Part shown: positions 32,156-40,759 of the stretch, piece after piece
Layout: each line of letters starts with the position of its first letter
Position numbering within the stretch: position 1 is the first letter of the stretch
NCBI RefSeq assembly: GCF_014646215.1
Contig: NZ_BMNA01000002.1
Coordinates: 614,874-678,873 of the forward strand
DNA: 64,000 nucleotides
DNA from: Nakamurella endophytica
GTDB taxonomy: Bacteria; Actinomycetota; Actinomycetes; Mycobacteriales; Nakamurellaceae
Direction of reading: 5' to 3'
Program-made: the position numbers and the translations under genes
Notes under the pieces: model-generated
What the model saw: only the letters and a program-made list of their open reading frames with translations
Database searches by the model: none
What the model was told of the DNA's origin: nothing

Positions 32156-33765
32156 ACCGCCTCCTCGGCGTACCGGCCGGAGCGCCATGCCTCGACCAGG
32201 GCGAACTTCTGGACCTTGCCGGACTCGGTGGTCGGGAACCGGTCGACCAGGAACCAGCGGGACGGCACCTTGTAGCCGGTCAGGTCGCGGGAGAGCACCT
32301 CGGCGAGTTCGCGGACGGGGCGGATGCCCGGCGCCGGACGGACGAAGGCGGCGACCACCTCGCCGTAGTACTCGTCGGGCAGGCCGACGACCGCCGCCTC
32401 CAGGACATCGGGCAGCTGGACGAGATGGTCCTCGATCTCCCGGGGATAGACGTTCTCCCCGCCACGGATGATCATGTCCTTGGCCCGTCCGGCCATCGAC
32501 AGCACCCCGCGGTCGTCCATCACACCGAGATCACCGGTCTTGAACCAGCCATCGGCGGCGTACGCGGCGTCCGTCGCGGTGGGACGTCTCCAGTACCCCA
32601 GGAACGTGTGCCGTCCGCGCGTCTGGATCTCACCGATCTCACCGATCCCGCGCGGTGCGTCGTTCTCGGGGTCGGCGATCCGCACCGCCACGTGCGGCAG
32701 CGCCCGGCCGATGGTCTCCACCAGGTCGCGGTCACTGTCACCGTCGCTGGTGGCCGACACCATCGGCGCCTCCGTCAGCCCGTAGCCGACGATCGGCACG
32801 ATGCCGCGGTCGCGGACCCGACGCGCCAGTTCCGGTGGGATCGTCGCGCCGCCGAGCATGACGGAGTGGATCGCCGAGATGTCGACGTCCGGCAGGTCGG
32901 GATGCCGCAGCAGGGCCCACATCAACGTGGGCACGATGTTCATGGTCGACACCCGCTCCTGCTCGACCAGATCCAGGACGGCGCGGGCGTCGAACCGCGG
33001 CACGGTCACCAGGGTGCCGTGCAGCGTCGCCGTGCCGAGCGCGGCCACCACGCACCCGGCGAGGTGGAACATCGGCAGCAGCGCCAACCACACCGTGCGG
33101 TCCGCCGAGCGACCGGCGATGTTCGCCGCCCCGTCGGTGACGTTGTCGGTGACGCAGGCGTGCGCCAGCAGCGCGCCCTTCGGCACGCCGGTGGTCCCGG
33201 ACGTGTAGAGGATCATCGCGGGTGAGCCCGGGTCGACCTCGGGCAGCACCGCGGCGGGATCGGCAGCGGCCAGGAAGAGCTCGGCGTGCTCGAGATCGAC
33301 CACCGTGCGGAGCTCCTCGAGCTCACTTTCCAGCGCGGTCGCCATCTCCAGCAGCCGGTGGCCGCGGAAGTCCTGCACCGTCAGGCAGGCGGCCACACCG
33401 GCGTCCTCCAGCACGAACCGGGCCTCGGGCGCGCGGAACGCCGGGTTGATCGTCACCATGATCATGCCGGCAAGGGCGATGCCGTACTCGGCGACCACGA
33501 ACTCCGGAATGGTCGGGGCCCACACGGCGACCCGGTCACCGGGCCGGCAGCACCGCAGCAGGGCCCTGGCCACACCCTGGGCGCCGTCGAGCAGCTCGGC
33601 GTAGGTCCAGCGCCGGCGTGCGCCGGGTGCACCGTCGACGAGCGCGGTGCGGTCGGGGGTCTCCGCCGTCACCCGCCGCAGCAGCGCCCCGACCGACTCG
33701 CCGCGTGGCACGCGGCTGTCCGTGCCGGTGCGGATCGCCGCTAGGGAGGCGACGTGGACGCTCAC
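32152..33765 (-). CDS. AMP-forming acyl-CoA synthetase
   Basis: 537 residues from GTG 33765, overlapping the DUF35 stop. ANL-superfamily motifs in order: ILYTSGTTGVPKGALL (P-loop), VGYGLTEAPM, ADGWFKTGDLG, RGGENVYPREIEDHL and the C-terminal ESGKVQKFAL with the adenylation Lys. It forms the acyl-CoA thioester that the downstream hot-dog dehydratases, the 3-hydroxyacyl-CoA dehydrogenase and the upstream thiolase-fold protein can process. Motif spacing is closest to medium/long-chain or aromatic acid ligases; the substrate cannot be read from sequence. Two further acyl-CoA-forming enzymes are encoded at 35692-37737 and 61970-63655. Confidence 0.92.
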   Translation of the reverse strand: MSVHVASLAAIRTGTDSRVPRGESVGALLRRVTAETPDRTALVDGAPGARRRWTYAELLDGAQGVARALLRCCRPGDRVAVWAPTIPEFVVAEYGIALAGMIMVTINPAFRAPEARFVLEDAGVAACLTVQDFRGHRLLEMATALESELEELRTVVDLEHAELFLAAADPAAVLPEVDPGSPAMILYTSGTTGVPKGALLAHACVTDNVTDGAANIAGRSADRTVWLALLPMFHLAGCVVAALGTATLHGTLVTVPRFDARAVLDLVEQERVSTMNIVPTLMWALLRHPDLPDVDISAIHSVMLGGATIPPELARRVRDRGIVPIVGYGLTEAPMVSATSDGDSDRDLVETIGRALPHVAVRIADPENDAPRGIGEIGEIQTRGRHTFLGYWRRPTATDAAYAADGWFKTGDLGVMDDRGVLSMAGRAKDMIIRGGENVYPREIEDHLVQLPDVLEAAVVGLPDEYYGEVVAAFVRPAPGIRPVRELAEVLSRDLTGYKVPSRWFLVDRFPTTESGKVQKFALVEAWRSGRYAEEAV

Positions 33766-34175
33766 CTGGCGGCGGGCCGGAACACCGGGAGGGTCACCTC
33801 GTCGGTGACGTCCTCGTAGGTCACCTCCACGGCGGCGTCGACGGCCAGGTCGCCGTCCCCGTAGTCGACGAGGTTCGACATCATGACCGGCCCCTCCTCG
33901 AGCCGGACCAGGATGATCGCGATCGGCACGTCGCCCTCGAAGGGGTTGCCACGCGCGCGCTCGAGCAGGCTGTAGCTGTAGATCGTGCCCTTGCCGCTGA
34001 CCGGGGTCCAGGTGAACGCCGTGGAGCCGCAGTAGTGGCACACCGGTCCTGGGTAGTACCAGAACCGACCGCAGCGGTCACAGCGCTGCAGCTTCATCGC
34101 GTGGTCGTGCGTGGAGGCCCAGAACTCCTGGGAGTCCTGCGTGATCGTGGGCAGCGGTCGGGTGATGTGCGCCAT
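33762..34175 (-). CDS. DUF35 zinc-ribbon/OB-fold partner protein of a thiolase-fold enzyme
   Basis: 137 residues from ATG 34175, with AAAGGGA upstream. The zinc ribbon is complete: CDRCGRFWYYPGPVCHYCG with two CxxC pairs, followed by the OB fold (GTIYSYSLLERA, IAIILVRLEEGPVMMSNLVD). Such proteins bind tightly to thiolase-like or HMG-CoA-synthase-like enzymes, and the thiolase-fold gene lies 13 bases upstream. In steroid side-chain catabolism DUF35 proteins activate Ltp2-type retro-aldolases, which is the closest precedent. Confidence 0.92.
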   Translation of the reverse strand: MAHITRPLPTITQDSQEFWASTHDHAMKLQRCDRCGRFWYYPGPVCHYCGSTAFTWTPVSGKGTIYSYSLLERARGNPFEGDVPIAIILVRLEEGPVMMSNLVDYGDGDLAVDAAVEVTYEDVTDEVTLPVFRPAAR

Positions 34176-34188
34176 GGAGATCCCTTTC

Positions 34189-35361
34189 CTAGGCCGAGGC
34201 ACCGAGGATGCTGACGGAGAAGTTGGAGGCCACCGCGCTGGCCGAGGTCACCATGGCGGCACGGGCGTCGGCGACCTGCCGGCCCTCGGCCTCGCCGCGG
34301 AGCTGGCGGACGGCCTCGGTGAAGCCGAGCATGCCGCCGCAGGCTCCGGGGTGCGCGTTGCTGAGCAGCCCGCCGTGGGTGTTGACCGGCAGCTTCCCAC
34401 CCGGGTCGATGTTGCCGTCCGTCACGAACGCGCCGGCCTCACCGCGGCCGCAGAAGCCGAGGTCCTCGAGCTGGACCACCACGGTGATGGTGAAGCTGTC
34501 GTAGATGTTGGCCAGGTCCATGTCACCCGGCCCGAGACCGGCCTGCTCGTAGGCCCGCTTGCCCGCGACGTCCACGACGGTCCGCACCAGATCGTGGTCG
34601 CCCTTGCCCTCGGCGAGCTGCCCCATGTGGTAGTACGACTGCGCCTGCCCGATGCCCAGCATCGAGATCTCACGGCGGGGATCCTTGCTGGTGCCCTGAG
34701 CGGACACGACGTAGGCGGCAGCCCCGTCGGACACCAGGGAGCAGTCGAGCCGGTGGAGCGGGCTCGAGATCACCGGCGAGGCCAGCACGTCGTCGACCGT
34801 GATCGGCATGCGCATGGTCGCGCCGGGGTTGAGGGCGGCGTGCTTGCGGGTCGCGACCGCCACCGCTGCCAGATCCGCGTCGGTGGCCCCGTAGTCGTGC
34901 AGGTAGCGCTGCGCCAGGAGGCCGTAGTACGCCGGGATGGTGGCGGCGAACGGGTACTCGTAGTCGAGATTGTGGGCGCCGACGGACGCCATCATGGCGG
35001 AGCCGCTGACGTGGCCGGTGGCCAGCTTCTCGCCGCCCACGATCAGCACGTTGCGGCACAACCCGCTCTCCACCGCGAACTTCGCGCGCTCGAGGGCCGC
35101 ACCGTAGGACGCGCCACCCATCATCGTCGTGTCGGCCATGGTCTTGACGTACAGCCCCAGGGTCTCGGCGACGATGATGTGGTACCGGGGCGAGACGTGG
35201 AAGGCGGGGTGCAGCAGCAACCCGTCGATGTCCTGGACCTGGAGGCCGGCGTCGTCGATCGCCTTCAGCGCGGCGTCGACGGTGATGCCGAGTGCCGACA
35301 TCTCGGGCACCTTGCCCAGCTTCGACTCGCCGATGCCTGCGATCACTGCGGTGGTGGACAA
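34189..35361 (-). CDS. Thiolase-fold lipid-transfer-protein-like enzyme (Ltp2-type)
   Basis: 390 residues from TTG 35361, supported by AGAGG six bases upstream; the longer frame to 35517 is not protein-like. The thiolase fold is clear (VIAGIGESKLGK, ESGLCRNVLIVGGEKLATG, CSLVSDGAAAYVVS, NIYDSFTITVVVQLEDLGF, NTHGGLLSNAHPGACGG). Where catabolic thiolases have their nucleophilic Cys the sequence reads MMGGASYGAA, so normal thiolysis is unlikely. Together with the DUF35 gene next door this suggests an Ltp2-like retro-aldolase that cleaves a beta-hydroxyacyl-CoA. First gene of the operon reaching down to 24924; it has a leader of about 270 bases from the TTCGAA promoter at 35640-35679. Confidence 0.88.
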   Translation of the reverse strand: MSTTAVIAGIGESKLGKVPEMSALGITVDAALKAIDDAGLQVQDIDGLLLHPAFHVSPRYHIIVAETLGLYVKTMADTTMMGGASYGAALERAKFAVESGLCRNVLIVGGEKLATGHVSGSAMMASVGAHNLDYEYPFAATIPAYYGLLAQRYLHDYGATDADLAAVAVATRKHAALNPGATMRMPITVDDVLASPVISSPLHRLDCSLVSDGAAAYVVSAQGTSKDPRREISMLGIGQAQSYYHMGQLAEGKGDHDLVRTVVDVAGKRAYEQAGLGPGDMDLANIYDSFTITVVVQLEDLGFCGRGEAGAFVTDGNIDPGGKLPVNTHGGLLSNAHPGACGGMLGFTEAVRQLRGEAEGRQVADARAAMVTSASAVASNFSVSILGASA

Positions 35362-35691
35362 GGGGCTACCTCTTTCCGGGGACGGACGGGCACAGGAACA
35401 CGGGCGGCCGCGGGTCGGGACGCCAGGGTGCGGACAGGGACCCGCGGACGCTCGCGGGGCGCAGTGGTGAGGACGGACGCTCCCAGGACCCAGGGATCGA
35501 TGCGGCGACGAGGCCACGCCGGAGCGGCGGGCGACAGCGCCGCGCGGACGCGGGTGGTCGCAGAGCGTCCCCGTGCCGGCGCCGTGCGGCGGTCAGTGCC
35601 ATCCCCGCTCCCCGCTGAGTCGAGTGGATCTCGTCGCCGAGGCTAACGTCGGAGTTTCGAATCGTCAACGAGTTTCGAATTATGGCGGCGA
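35362..35691. other. 330-base leader and promoter region
   Basis: No gene recognised. It contains the promoter with two TTCGAA boxes (35640-35679) and about 270 bases of apparent untranslated leader for the thiolase-fold gene. Confidence 0.6.
35640..35679 (-). promoter_or_regulatory. TTCGAA-box promoter of the thiolase/four-carbon-acid operon
   Basis: Minus strand: TTGACG (35668-35663), 17 bases, TAGCCT (35645-35640). One box ATTCGAAA fills the spacer next to the -35 (TTCGAA at 35656-35661); a second lies just upstream of the -35 (TTCGAA at 35674-35679). The two boxes are 18 bases apart as direct repeats of GAGTTTCGAAT on the plus strand. Confidence 0.65.
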
Positions 35692-37737
35692 TCATCGCGT
35701 CAACAACGCATCGACCACCACGGGCCCGCGGCTCGTCAGCATCACCGGGTTGATCTCGATCTCACGGTAGGCCGACAGCGGGCCGGTGGCCGCGGTGGCC
35801 ACCGCCTCGAGCACGGTCAGCAGACCGGCCGCCCGGTCCTCGCCGAGCAGGCGCCGCAGGCCCCAGACGTCCAGCCGGCGGGACAGCTCCGTCCAGTCGG
35901 CCGGGAGGGGCACCGTGCCGAAGACGGCGCCCGCCTCGGCCGCCCAGCCGCCGACCGCGACGGTGAGGCACGGACCCGCGACCGGATCCCGCTGCACGCC
36001 CACGAGAAGCTCCGATCCGCTGACCATCTCGGTGACCAGGAACCGGACCGCGCCCGGATCGACGCCGGCCGCGACGGCGTTGGTCCGGATCTGCCGGCAG
36101 GCGTCCCGCACACCGTCCGCGTCGGGGACCCCCAGCACCACGCCGCCGATCCGCTCCTTGTGCCCCACCGTGTCCGTGGAGACCTTGACGGCGAACGGTG
36201 CCGTGAGTCCGGCCGAGAGCGCCACCACCGCCTCCACGTCGGCGCCTTCCGCGCCGCGGACCACCGGGACGCCCGCGGCCGCGAGCAACTGCCTGGCCTG
36301 TGCCTCGGTGACGACGGCGGACGAGTGGCCGGCCCCCGCGGCGTCCGTCGCGCCACCGGCCGGGACGAGATCACCGTCCAGCGGCCGCCCGGGCGACAAC
36401 CTGCCCAGGGCCGCCAGCGTGAGCTCGAGATCCGCGCTGACCTCCAGACCGGTGCCCTCGGCGAAGGCCGCCATCCACGGCGAGACCGGTTGTGAGAAGA
36501 GGCTGGAGACCAGCACCGGCATCCCGGTCCGTTCCGACATGTCGGCCAGCCGCCCCATGGCCGCGCGCTGCCAGTGGTACTCGGGACTCTCCGTCGGCCA
36601 CGGCAGCGCCCACGGCTCGATCAGGTACCGCACGCCCGGATCGTCGCCCAGCGCGTCGTACACCGCGGCCGCGTCCCCGGTGCTGATGTCGATCGGGTTG
36701 CCCACGTAGCCGCCGGCCGGCAGCGCGGCGCGGAGCCGGTCCACGGTGCCCGGCGCCGGTTCCGCCATCGGGACGCGGTGCCGGGCCGCCAGGTCCGCGG
36801 TGAGTCCGGCGCCGCCGCCGGAGACGGTCGCCACGAAGGCACCCGCGCTGCCGCCCGGGCCGAGCAGGCGACCCAGAGCGGCGACGCGCCCGAGTTCCTC
36901 GACGCCGCCGACGGTCACCACACCCAGCGAGTGCAGCCAGGCGGCGGTGAGCCGCTGCTGACCGACGATCGCTCCGGTGTGCGACTGGGCGACCTGCCGC
37001 CCACCGGCCGAGGCGCCGAGTAACAGCAGGGCGATCGTCTTGCCGGAGTCCCGGGCCGCTGCCGCGGCCCGTTCGACACCCGCCCGGTCCCGGATCGACT
37101 CGACCACGCCGAGCACCACCGAGGTCGTCGGCCTGGCGACCAGCGCCTCCAGCGCTTCGGTGATCCCGAAGACGGCTCCGTTGCCGAGCGAGAAGGCGGC
37201 GTCCACGCCGAGTCCCTGGCGGTGCACCGCCCCGAGCGTGGCGCCGGTCAGTCCCCCGCTCTGGCTGGCGATCGAGACGTCCCCGGCGACCAGTCCGTGC
37301 GGCACGGGCTGCGAGATGGCGCACAACTGCTCGTGGAAGAAGGCGAACCCGACGCAGTTGGGCCCCACCAGGAGCACGTCCCGGCCGGCGCACAGCGCGC
37401 GGAGCCGGTCCTCGCGACGCCGGCCGTCCGCCGTGCCCAGCTCGGCGAAGCCGTTGGAGACCACCATGATCCGGCGACAGCCCAGGTCGACCAGCTGCTC
37501 GATCTGCGCGACGGCGACGTCGGCGCCGGTCATCACGGCGGCGACCTCCGGCACGCCCGGCAACGACGCGACGTCCGGCACCGTGGCACGGCCGTGGACG
37601 GCCGCCCGGCGTGGATTGACCATCCACACGGGTCCGGTGTGGCCGTGCTTGGCCAGGCTGCCCAGCAGCCACTCCGTCCACGGGATGCCGTTCTCCGAGG
37701 CGCCGACCACGGCCACCCCGCGTGCCGTGGGGCTCAC
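35692..37737 (-). CDS. NDP-forming acyl-CoA synthetase (CoA-binding, ligase and ATP-grasp domains)
   Basis: 681 residues from GTG 37737, overlapping the amidohydrolase stop by GTGA. Domain order: CoA-binding Rossmann domain (VAVVGASENGIPW, VVSNGFAE, LLVGPNCVGF), succinyl-CoA-synthetase-like ligase domains (SIASQSGGLTG, and VAQSHTGAIVG with the phosphorylated His), then an ATP-grasp domain from about residue 480 (FAVKVSTDTVGHKERIGGVV, ending YREIEINPVMLTSRGPVVVD). It forms acyl-CoA with ADP or GDP release, reversibly. Context with a lactonase-type amidohydrolase and SMP-30 protein suggests activation of the hydroxy acid released by lactone opening. Confidence 0.92.
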   Translation of the reverse strand: MSPTARGVAVVGASENGIPWTEWLLGSLAKHGHTGPVWMVNPRRAAVHGRATVPDVASLPGVPEVAAVMTGADVAVAQIEQLVDLGCRRIMVVSNGFAELGTADGRRREDRLRALCAGRDVLLVGPNCVGFAFFHEQLCAISQPVPHGLVAGDVSIASQSGGLTGATLGAVHRQGLGVDAAFSLGNGAVFGITEALEALVARPTTSVVLGVVESIRDRAGVERAAAAARDSGKTIALLLLGASAGGRQVAQSHTGAIVGQQRLTAAWLHSLGVVTVGGVEELGRVAALGRLLGPGGSAGAFVATVSGGGAGLTADLAARHRVPMAEPAPGTVDRLRAALPAGGYVGNPIDISTGDAAAVYDALGDDPGVRYLIEPWALPWPTESPEYHWQRAAMGRLADMSERTGMPVLVSSLFSQPVSPWMAAFAEGTGLEVSADLELTLAALGRLSPGRPLDGDLVPAGGATDAAGAGHSSAVVTEAQARQLLAAAGVPVVRGAEGADVEAVVALSAGLTAPFAVKVSTDTVGHKERIGGVVLGVPDADGVRDACRQIRTNAVAAGVDPGAVRFLVTEMVSGSELLVGVQRDPVAGPCLTVAVGGWAAEAGAVFGTVPLPADWTELSRRLDVWGLRRLLGEDRAAGLLTVLEAVATAATGPLSAYREIEINPVMLTSRGPVVVDALLTR

Positions 37738-38585
37738 GCCGTCACCGCCGCGGGAATGCCGTAGAACCGTGCCGCCGTGCCGCCGAGCACGGCGCCGCGG
37801 TCGGCGGCCGGCCACTGCTCGAAGACGGACAGCAGCGCGTCGAACATCCGCTCGTACCCGCCCGCCAGGTCCACGATCGGCCAGTCGCTGCCCCACATCA
37901 GCCGCGAGGTGCCGAACGCCTCGACGGCGTGGTCGACGAAGGGTTGCAGGTCCGTCACCGTCCACTGGTCCATCGGTGGGCGGGCGGGAAAGATGCCGGA
38001 CAGCTTGGCGTGGACCGTGTCGTACCGGGCCGCCCGGACCAGGTTGGTCCACCACGGTTCCCGGTCCGGCTTCCCGACCGGCGGCTTGGAGATGTGGTCG
38101 ATGACGACGCGCAACCGGGGATGCCGCTCGACCAGCTCGGGCACCAGCTCCAGGTGCCGGCGCCGGACGGAGACCAGGTCGAACGGGATGTCCCGGTCCG
38201 CCAGCAGTTCCAGCCCCTCGGACACGTCGGGGCGCAGGATCCACTCCGGATCGGGCTGCCAGTTGATGCCGGCGCGGATGCCGGCGAAGGACGGGTGCAC
38301 CGCGAGTTCGTCCAGGCGCCGCGCTGCCTCTTCCGGCCGGTCCAGTGGCACCCAGGCCACCACGGCCGCGATCTCGGCGTTGCCGGCCGCCTGCTCGAAC
38401 AGGAAGTCGGTGTCGGCGTCGCTGTCGACGCCCTGGACGACGACCGTCCGGTCGACGCCGCAGCGCTGCAGGAGCGGCCGCAGGTCGGTCATGTCGACGT
38501 CGCGATCGATCTCGGGTACGCCCGACAGGAACGGGTACCGGGCACGGGACCGGTCCCACAGGTGATGGTGGGCGTCGATGATCAC
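37734..38585 (-). CDS. Amidohydrolase family protein, sugar-lactonase-like (COG3618 type)
   Basis: 283 residues from ATG 38585. Metal-binding and catalytic motifs: DAHHHLWD (His-x-His at 6-8), RVVIDHISKPPVG (His) and LMWGSDWPIVD (Asp). This combination marks the COG3618 group, including L-fuconolactonase, L-rhamnono-lactonase and 2-pyrone-4,6-dicarboxylate lactonase, which open lactone rings. It is 37 bases downstream of the SMP-30 gene and overlaps the acyl-CoA synthetase gene, so all three are one operon. The exact lactone is unknown. Confidence 0.88.
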   Translation of the reverse strand: MIIDAHHHLWDRSRARYPFLSGVPEIDRDVDMTDLRPLLQRCGVDRTVVVQGVDSDADTDFLFEQAAGNAEIAAVVAWVPLDRPEEAARRLDELAVHPSFAGIRAGINWQPDPEWILRPDVSEGLELLADRDIPFDLVSVRRRHLELVPELVERHPRLRVVIDHISKPPVGKPDREPWWTNLVRAARYDTVHAKLSGIFPARPPMDQWTVTDLQPFVDHAVEAFGTSRLMWGSDWPIVDLAGGYERMFDALLSVFEQWPAADRGAVLGGTAARFYGIPAAVTA

Positions 38586-38622
38586 GGGAGCTCCGTTCGC
38601 GGCAGGAGGTCGGTGCAGGCGG

Positions 38623-39474
38623 TCAGACCGGCAAGCCGGAGAACCCGTCCATCGCCACCACCCGGCCGCCGACGGCCAGGGTGACCACGAGGGTCGTCAG
38701 GCCGTCGCCGGCGAAGCAGACGTTGGTCGGTCGCGACCGCTCCCCCGTCGACAACCGGTCGGCGACGGTGCCGTCGGTGTCCAGCACCACCACGTCGTCG
38801 GACTCGAAAGCGGCGATGTAGAGCCGGCCGTCCCGGTCGAACGCCACGCCGTCCGGTCCGGCCCCGTCCACCCGGGCGAAGACGCTGCGGTCGACCAGAC
38901 GGTCGCCGTCGCGCCGGAAACGGACGATCTCGTGGCGCCGCGAGTCCGCGACGAACAGAGCGGAGCCGTCGGCGGGGAAGGCCAGCCCGTTGGGGAACAG
39001 CAGGTCGTCGGAGACGGTGGTGACCCGTCCGGTCTCCGGCTCCCAGCGCCGGACACGGGGCGGGAACGCGCTCGGCCGGCGACTGGTCCCCGGGTCGGTG
39101 AACCAGAGCGCCCCGTCGGGACCGACGACGAGATCGTTGGGTGCGTGGCTGTCGGGCAGCGGCACGTCGGTCACCTCGTCGCCGTCGATGATCTGCAGCC
39201 CCGCCTGCACCGGGCGCGGCGACGGGCTCTGCATCGTGGCGTTCTCGTTCTGGGCGACGTACACCCGGCCCGCCCCGTCGGCGGCGAGACCGTTGGGGCC
39301 ACCGCCGGTCTCGACCTGGCCTAGGACGGCCGTGGACGGGTCCGCCGCAGCCGGGTCGATGCTGTACACCAGTCCGCGGGACATGCTGGTCACCAGGAGG
39401 CGACCGTCCGGCAACCAGACCGGCCCCTCCGGGAAACCGATGCGCGTGGCCAGGATCCGGAACGCAGGCTGCAT
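38623..39474 (-). CDS. SMP-30/gluconolactonase family protein
   Basis: 283 residues from ATG 39474, which follows AGGAGG; the longer frame to 39573 enters the neighbouring gene. Six-bladed propeller with metal ligands in family positions: Glu in GFPEGPVWLPDG, Asn in GGPNGLAADG and APNDLVVGPDGALWFTD, and Asp in LFVADSRR. It hydrolyses a sugar-type lactone or a related ester. First gene of a three-gene operon whose promoter lies inside the 3' end of the upstream beta-lactamase-fold gene. A second SMP-30 gene is cut by the right window edge. Confidence 0.9.
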   Translation of the reverse strand: MQPAFRILATRIGFPEGPVWLPDGRLLVTSMSRGLVYSIDPAAADPSTAVLGQVETGGGPNGLAADGAGRVYVAQNENATMQSPSPRPVQAGLQIIDGDEVTDVPLPDSHAPNDLVVGPDGALWFTDPGTSRRPSAFPPRVRRWEPETGRVTTVSDDLLFPNGLAFPADGSALFVADSRRHEIVRFRRDGDRLVDRSVFARVDGAGPDGVAFDRDGRLYIAAFESDDVVVLDTDGTVADRLSTGERSRPTNVCFAGDGLTTLVVTLAVGGRVVAMDGFSGLPV

Positions 39475-39510
39475 GGGTGCAGGCCTCCTCCACAGTGATC
39501 GACGAGCTCG

Positions 39511-39550
39511 ACTCTGGCATCGATTCGCAGATTGGTCAAGGATTCGAATC
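39511..39550 (-). promoter_or_regulatory. TTCGAA-box promoter of the SMP-30/amidohydrolase/CoA-synthetase operon
   Basis: A perfect palindrome GATTCGAATC (39541-39550) lies two bases upstream of TTGACC (39539-39534, minus strand), followed after 17 bases by CAGAGT (39516-39511). A half box GCGAAT sits in the spacer. The palindrome overlaps the last codons of the upstream gene. The leader to ATG 39474 is about 30 bases. Confidence 0.6.
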
Positions 39551-40759
39551 TGTCTCGACGGGATGTGCCGCACACACCGCCCTCTCGAAGCGGTCGTACA
39601 GGTCCAGGACCGCCGGGTCGTAGAACGGCAGGGTCGCCGTGTAGAGCGCCGCGGTCACCCCGCGCGTCCGGTCGACCCAGTAGAAGGTGTTGAAACCGCC
39701 TGCCCAGCCGGCACTCCAGGCCGATCGCAGACCCGCCCGCTCGATCGGGTTGACCAGCAGGCCGAGGCTCCATTTCCAGCCCCGCAGGTCCATCGGCGCG
39801 CTCGCGGCCGGATCCGCCGTGGGAATCCGGCCGACGTCGAGACCGCCGATGCCGTTGGTGAACAGGGCGTCCACCCGGTCCCGCGGCAGCATGCGCACCG
39901 CGCCGCGCTGACCGCCACCGAGCAACAGCTGCTGCAGCGCGAGGAAGTTGACCGCCGTGGCATACAGACAATGTCCGGCCGGGAGGAACTCCGGTCGTCG
40001 CACCCCGGGCGACCAGTAGTCCGCGTCGGTCGCGAGCCAACCACCGTCCGCGAGACGGACGTGCACGGCAGCGGTCCGGGCCAGGGCGGCCGCGTCGTCC
40101 TTGATCCAGCACCAGGTGTCGCGCATCCCGAGCGGATCGAACAGTCGCTCGTGCAGCAGCGCGTCGATGGACCGGCCGGTGAGCCGCTCCAGCACCAGAC
40201 CGAGCCAGTCCATGCTGGTGCCGTAGTGGAAGCTCTCCGTCGGCTGCGCGACCAGCGGCGCGTCGAGGCAGTGCCGGAGCCCGGAACCGAGGCCGGGCAG
40301 CCGGTTCGTCTCGTGGAAGCGGCGCAGTCCCGGGTGCCAGGTGTCGTACCCGAGTCCCGAGGTGTGGGTGAGCAGGTCGCGCACCGTGGCGGTGCGGCGG
40401 GTCTGCTCCAGGACCGGCGCCCGTCCGGCGAAGCCGGTCAGGACGCCGCGGCTGCCGAACTCCGGCAGGACGTCCCGGACCGGTGCGGCGAGGTCCAGGA
40501 CACCGTCCTCCACCAGCGTCAGCGCCAGCAGCGCCGTCGCCAGCTTGGTCTGCGACGCGATGCGGAAGACGGCGTCGGTCGCCAGTGGGCGGCCGGTGCG
40601 CCCGTCGGCGACGCCGACGGCCCGCAGGTAGAGCACGCTGTCGGCGTCCGCCACCACCGCGACGGCTCCGGGGACCGCGCCGCGCTCGACCGCGGACGCC
40701 AACAGCTCGTCGAGGCCGTCCTGCCAAGGCGCGCTGCGGGCCCGCCCGGCGGATGTCAC
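39536..40759 (-). CDS. Serine hydrolase, beta-lactamase (class C)/esterase family
   Basis: 407 residues from GTG 40759, overlapping the previous gene's stop. Active-site motifs: SQTK (Ser69-x-x-Lys72) and HYGTSMDW with Tyr179. No signal peptide, so cytoplasmic, which argues for an esterase or lactonase rather than antibiotic resistance. Family end motifs WSLGLLVN and GWAGGFNTFYWVD are present. It is one of three paralogues in the island (also 40756-41979 and 51745-52914), all beside transport genes, and probably hydrolyses an imported ester or lactone. Confidence 0.9.
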   Translation of the reverse strand: MTSAGRARSAPWQDGLDELLASAVERGAVPGAVAVVADADSVLYLRAVGVADGRTGRPLATDAVFRIASQTKLATALLALTLVEDGVLDLAAPVRDVLPEFGSRGVLTGFAGRAPVLEQTRRTATVRDLLTHTSGLGYDTWHPGLRRFHETNRLPGLGSGLRHCLDAPLVAQPTESFHYGTSMDWLGLVLERLTGRSIDALLHERLFDPLGMRDTWCWIKDDAAALARTAAVHVRLADGGWLATDADYWSPGVRRPEFLPAGHCLYATAVNFLALQQLLLGGGQRGAVRMLPRDRVDALFTNGIGGLDVGRIPTADPAASAPMDLRGWKWSLGLLVNPIERAGLRSAWSAGWAGGFNTFYWVDRTRGVTAALYTATLPFYDPAVLDLYDRFERAVCAAHPVETDSNP

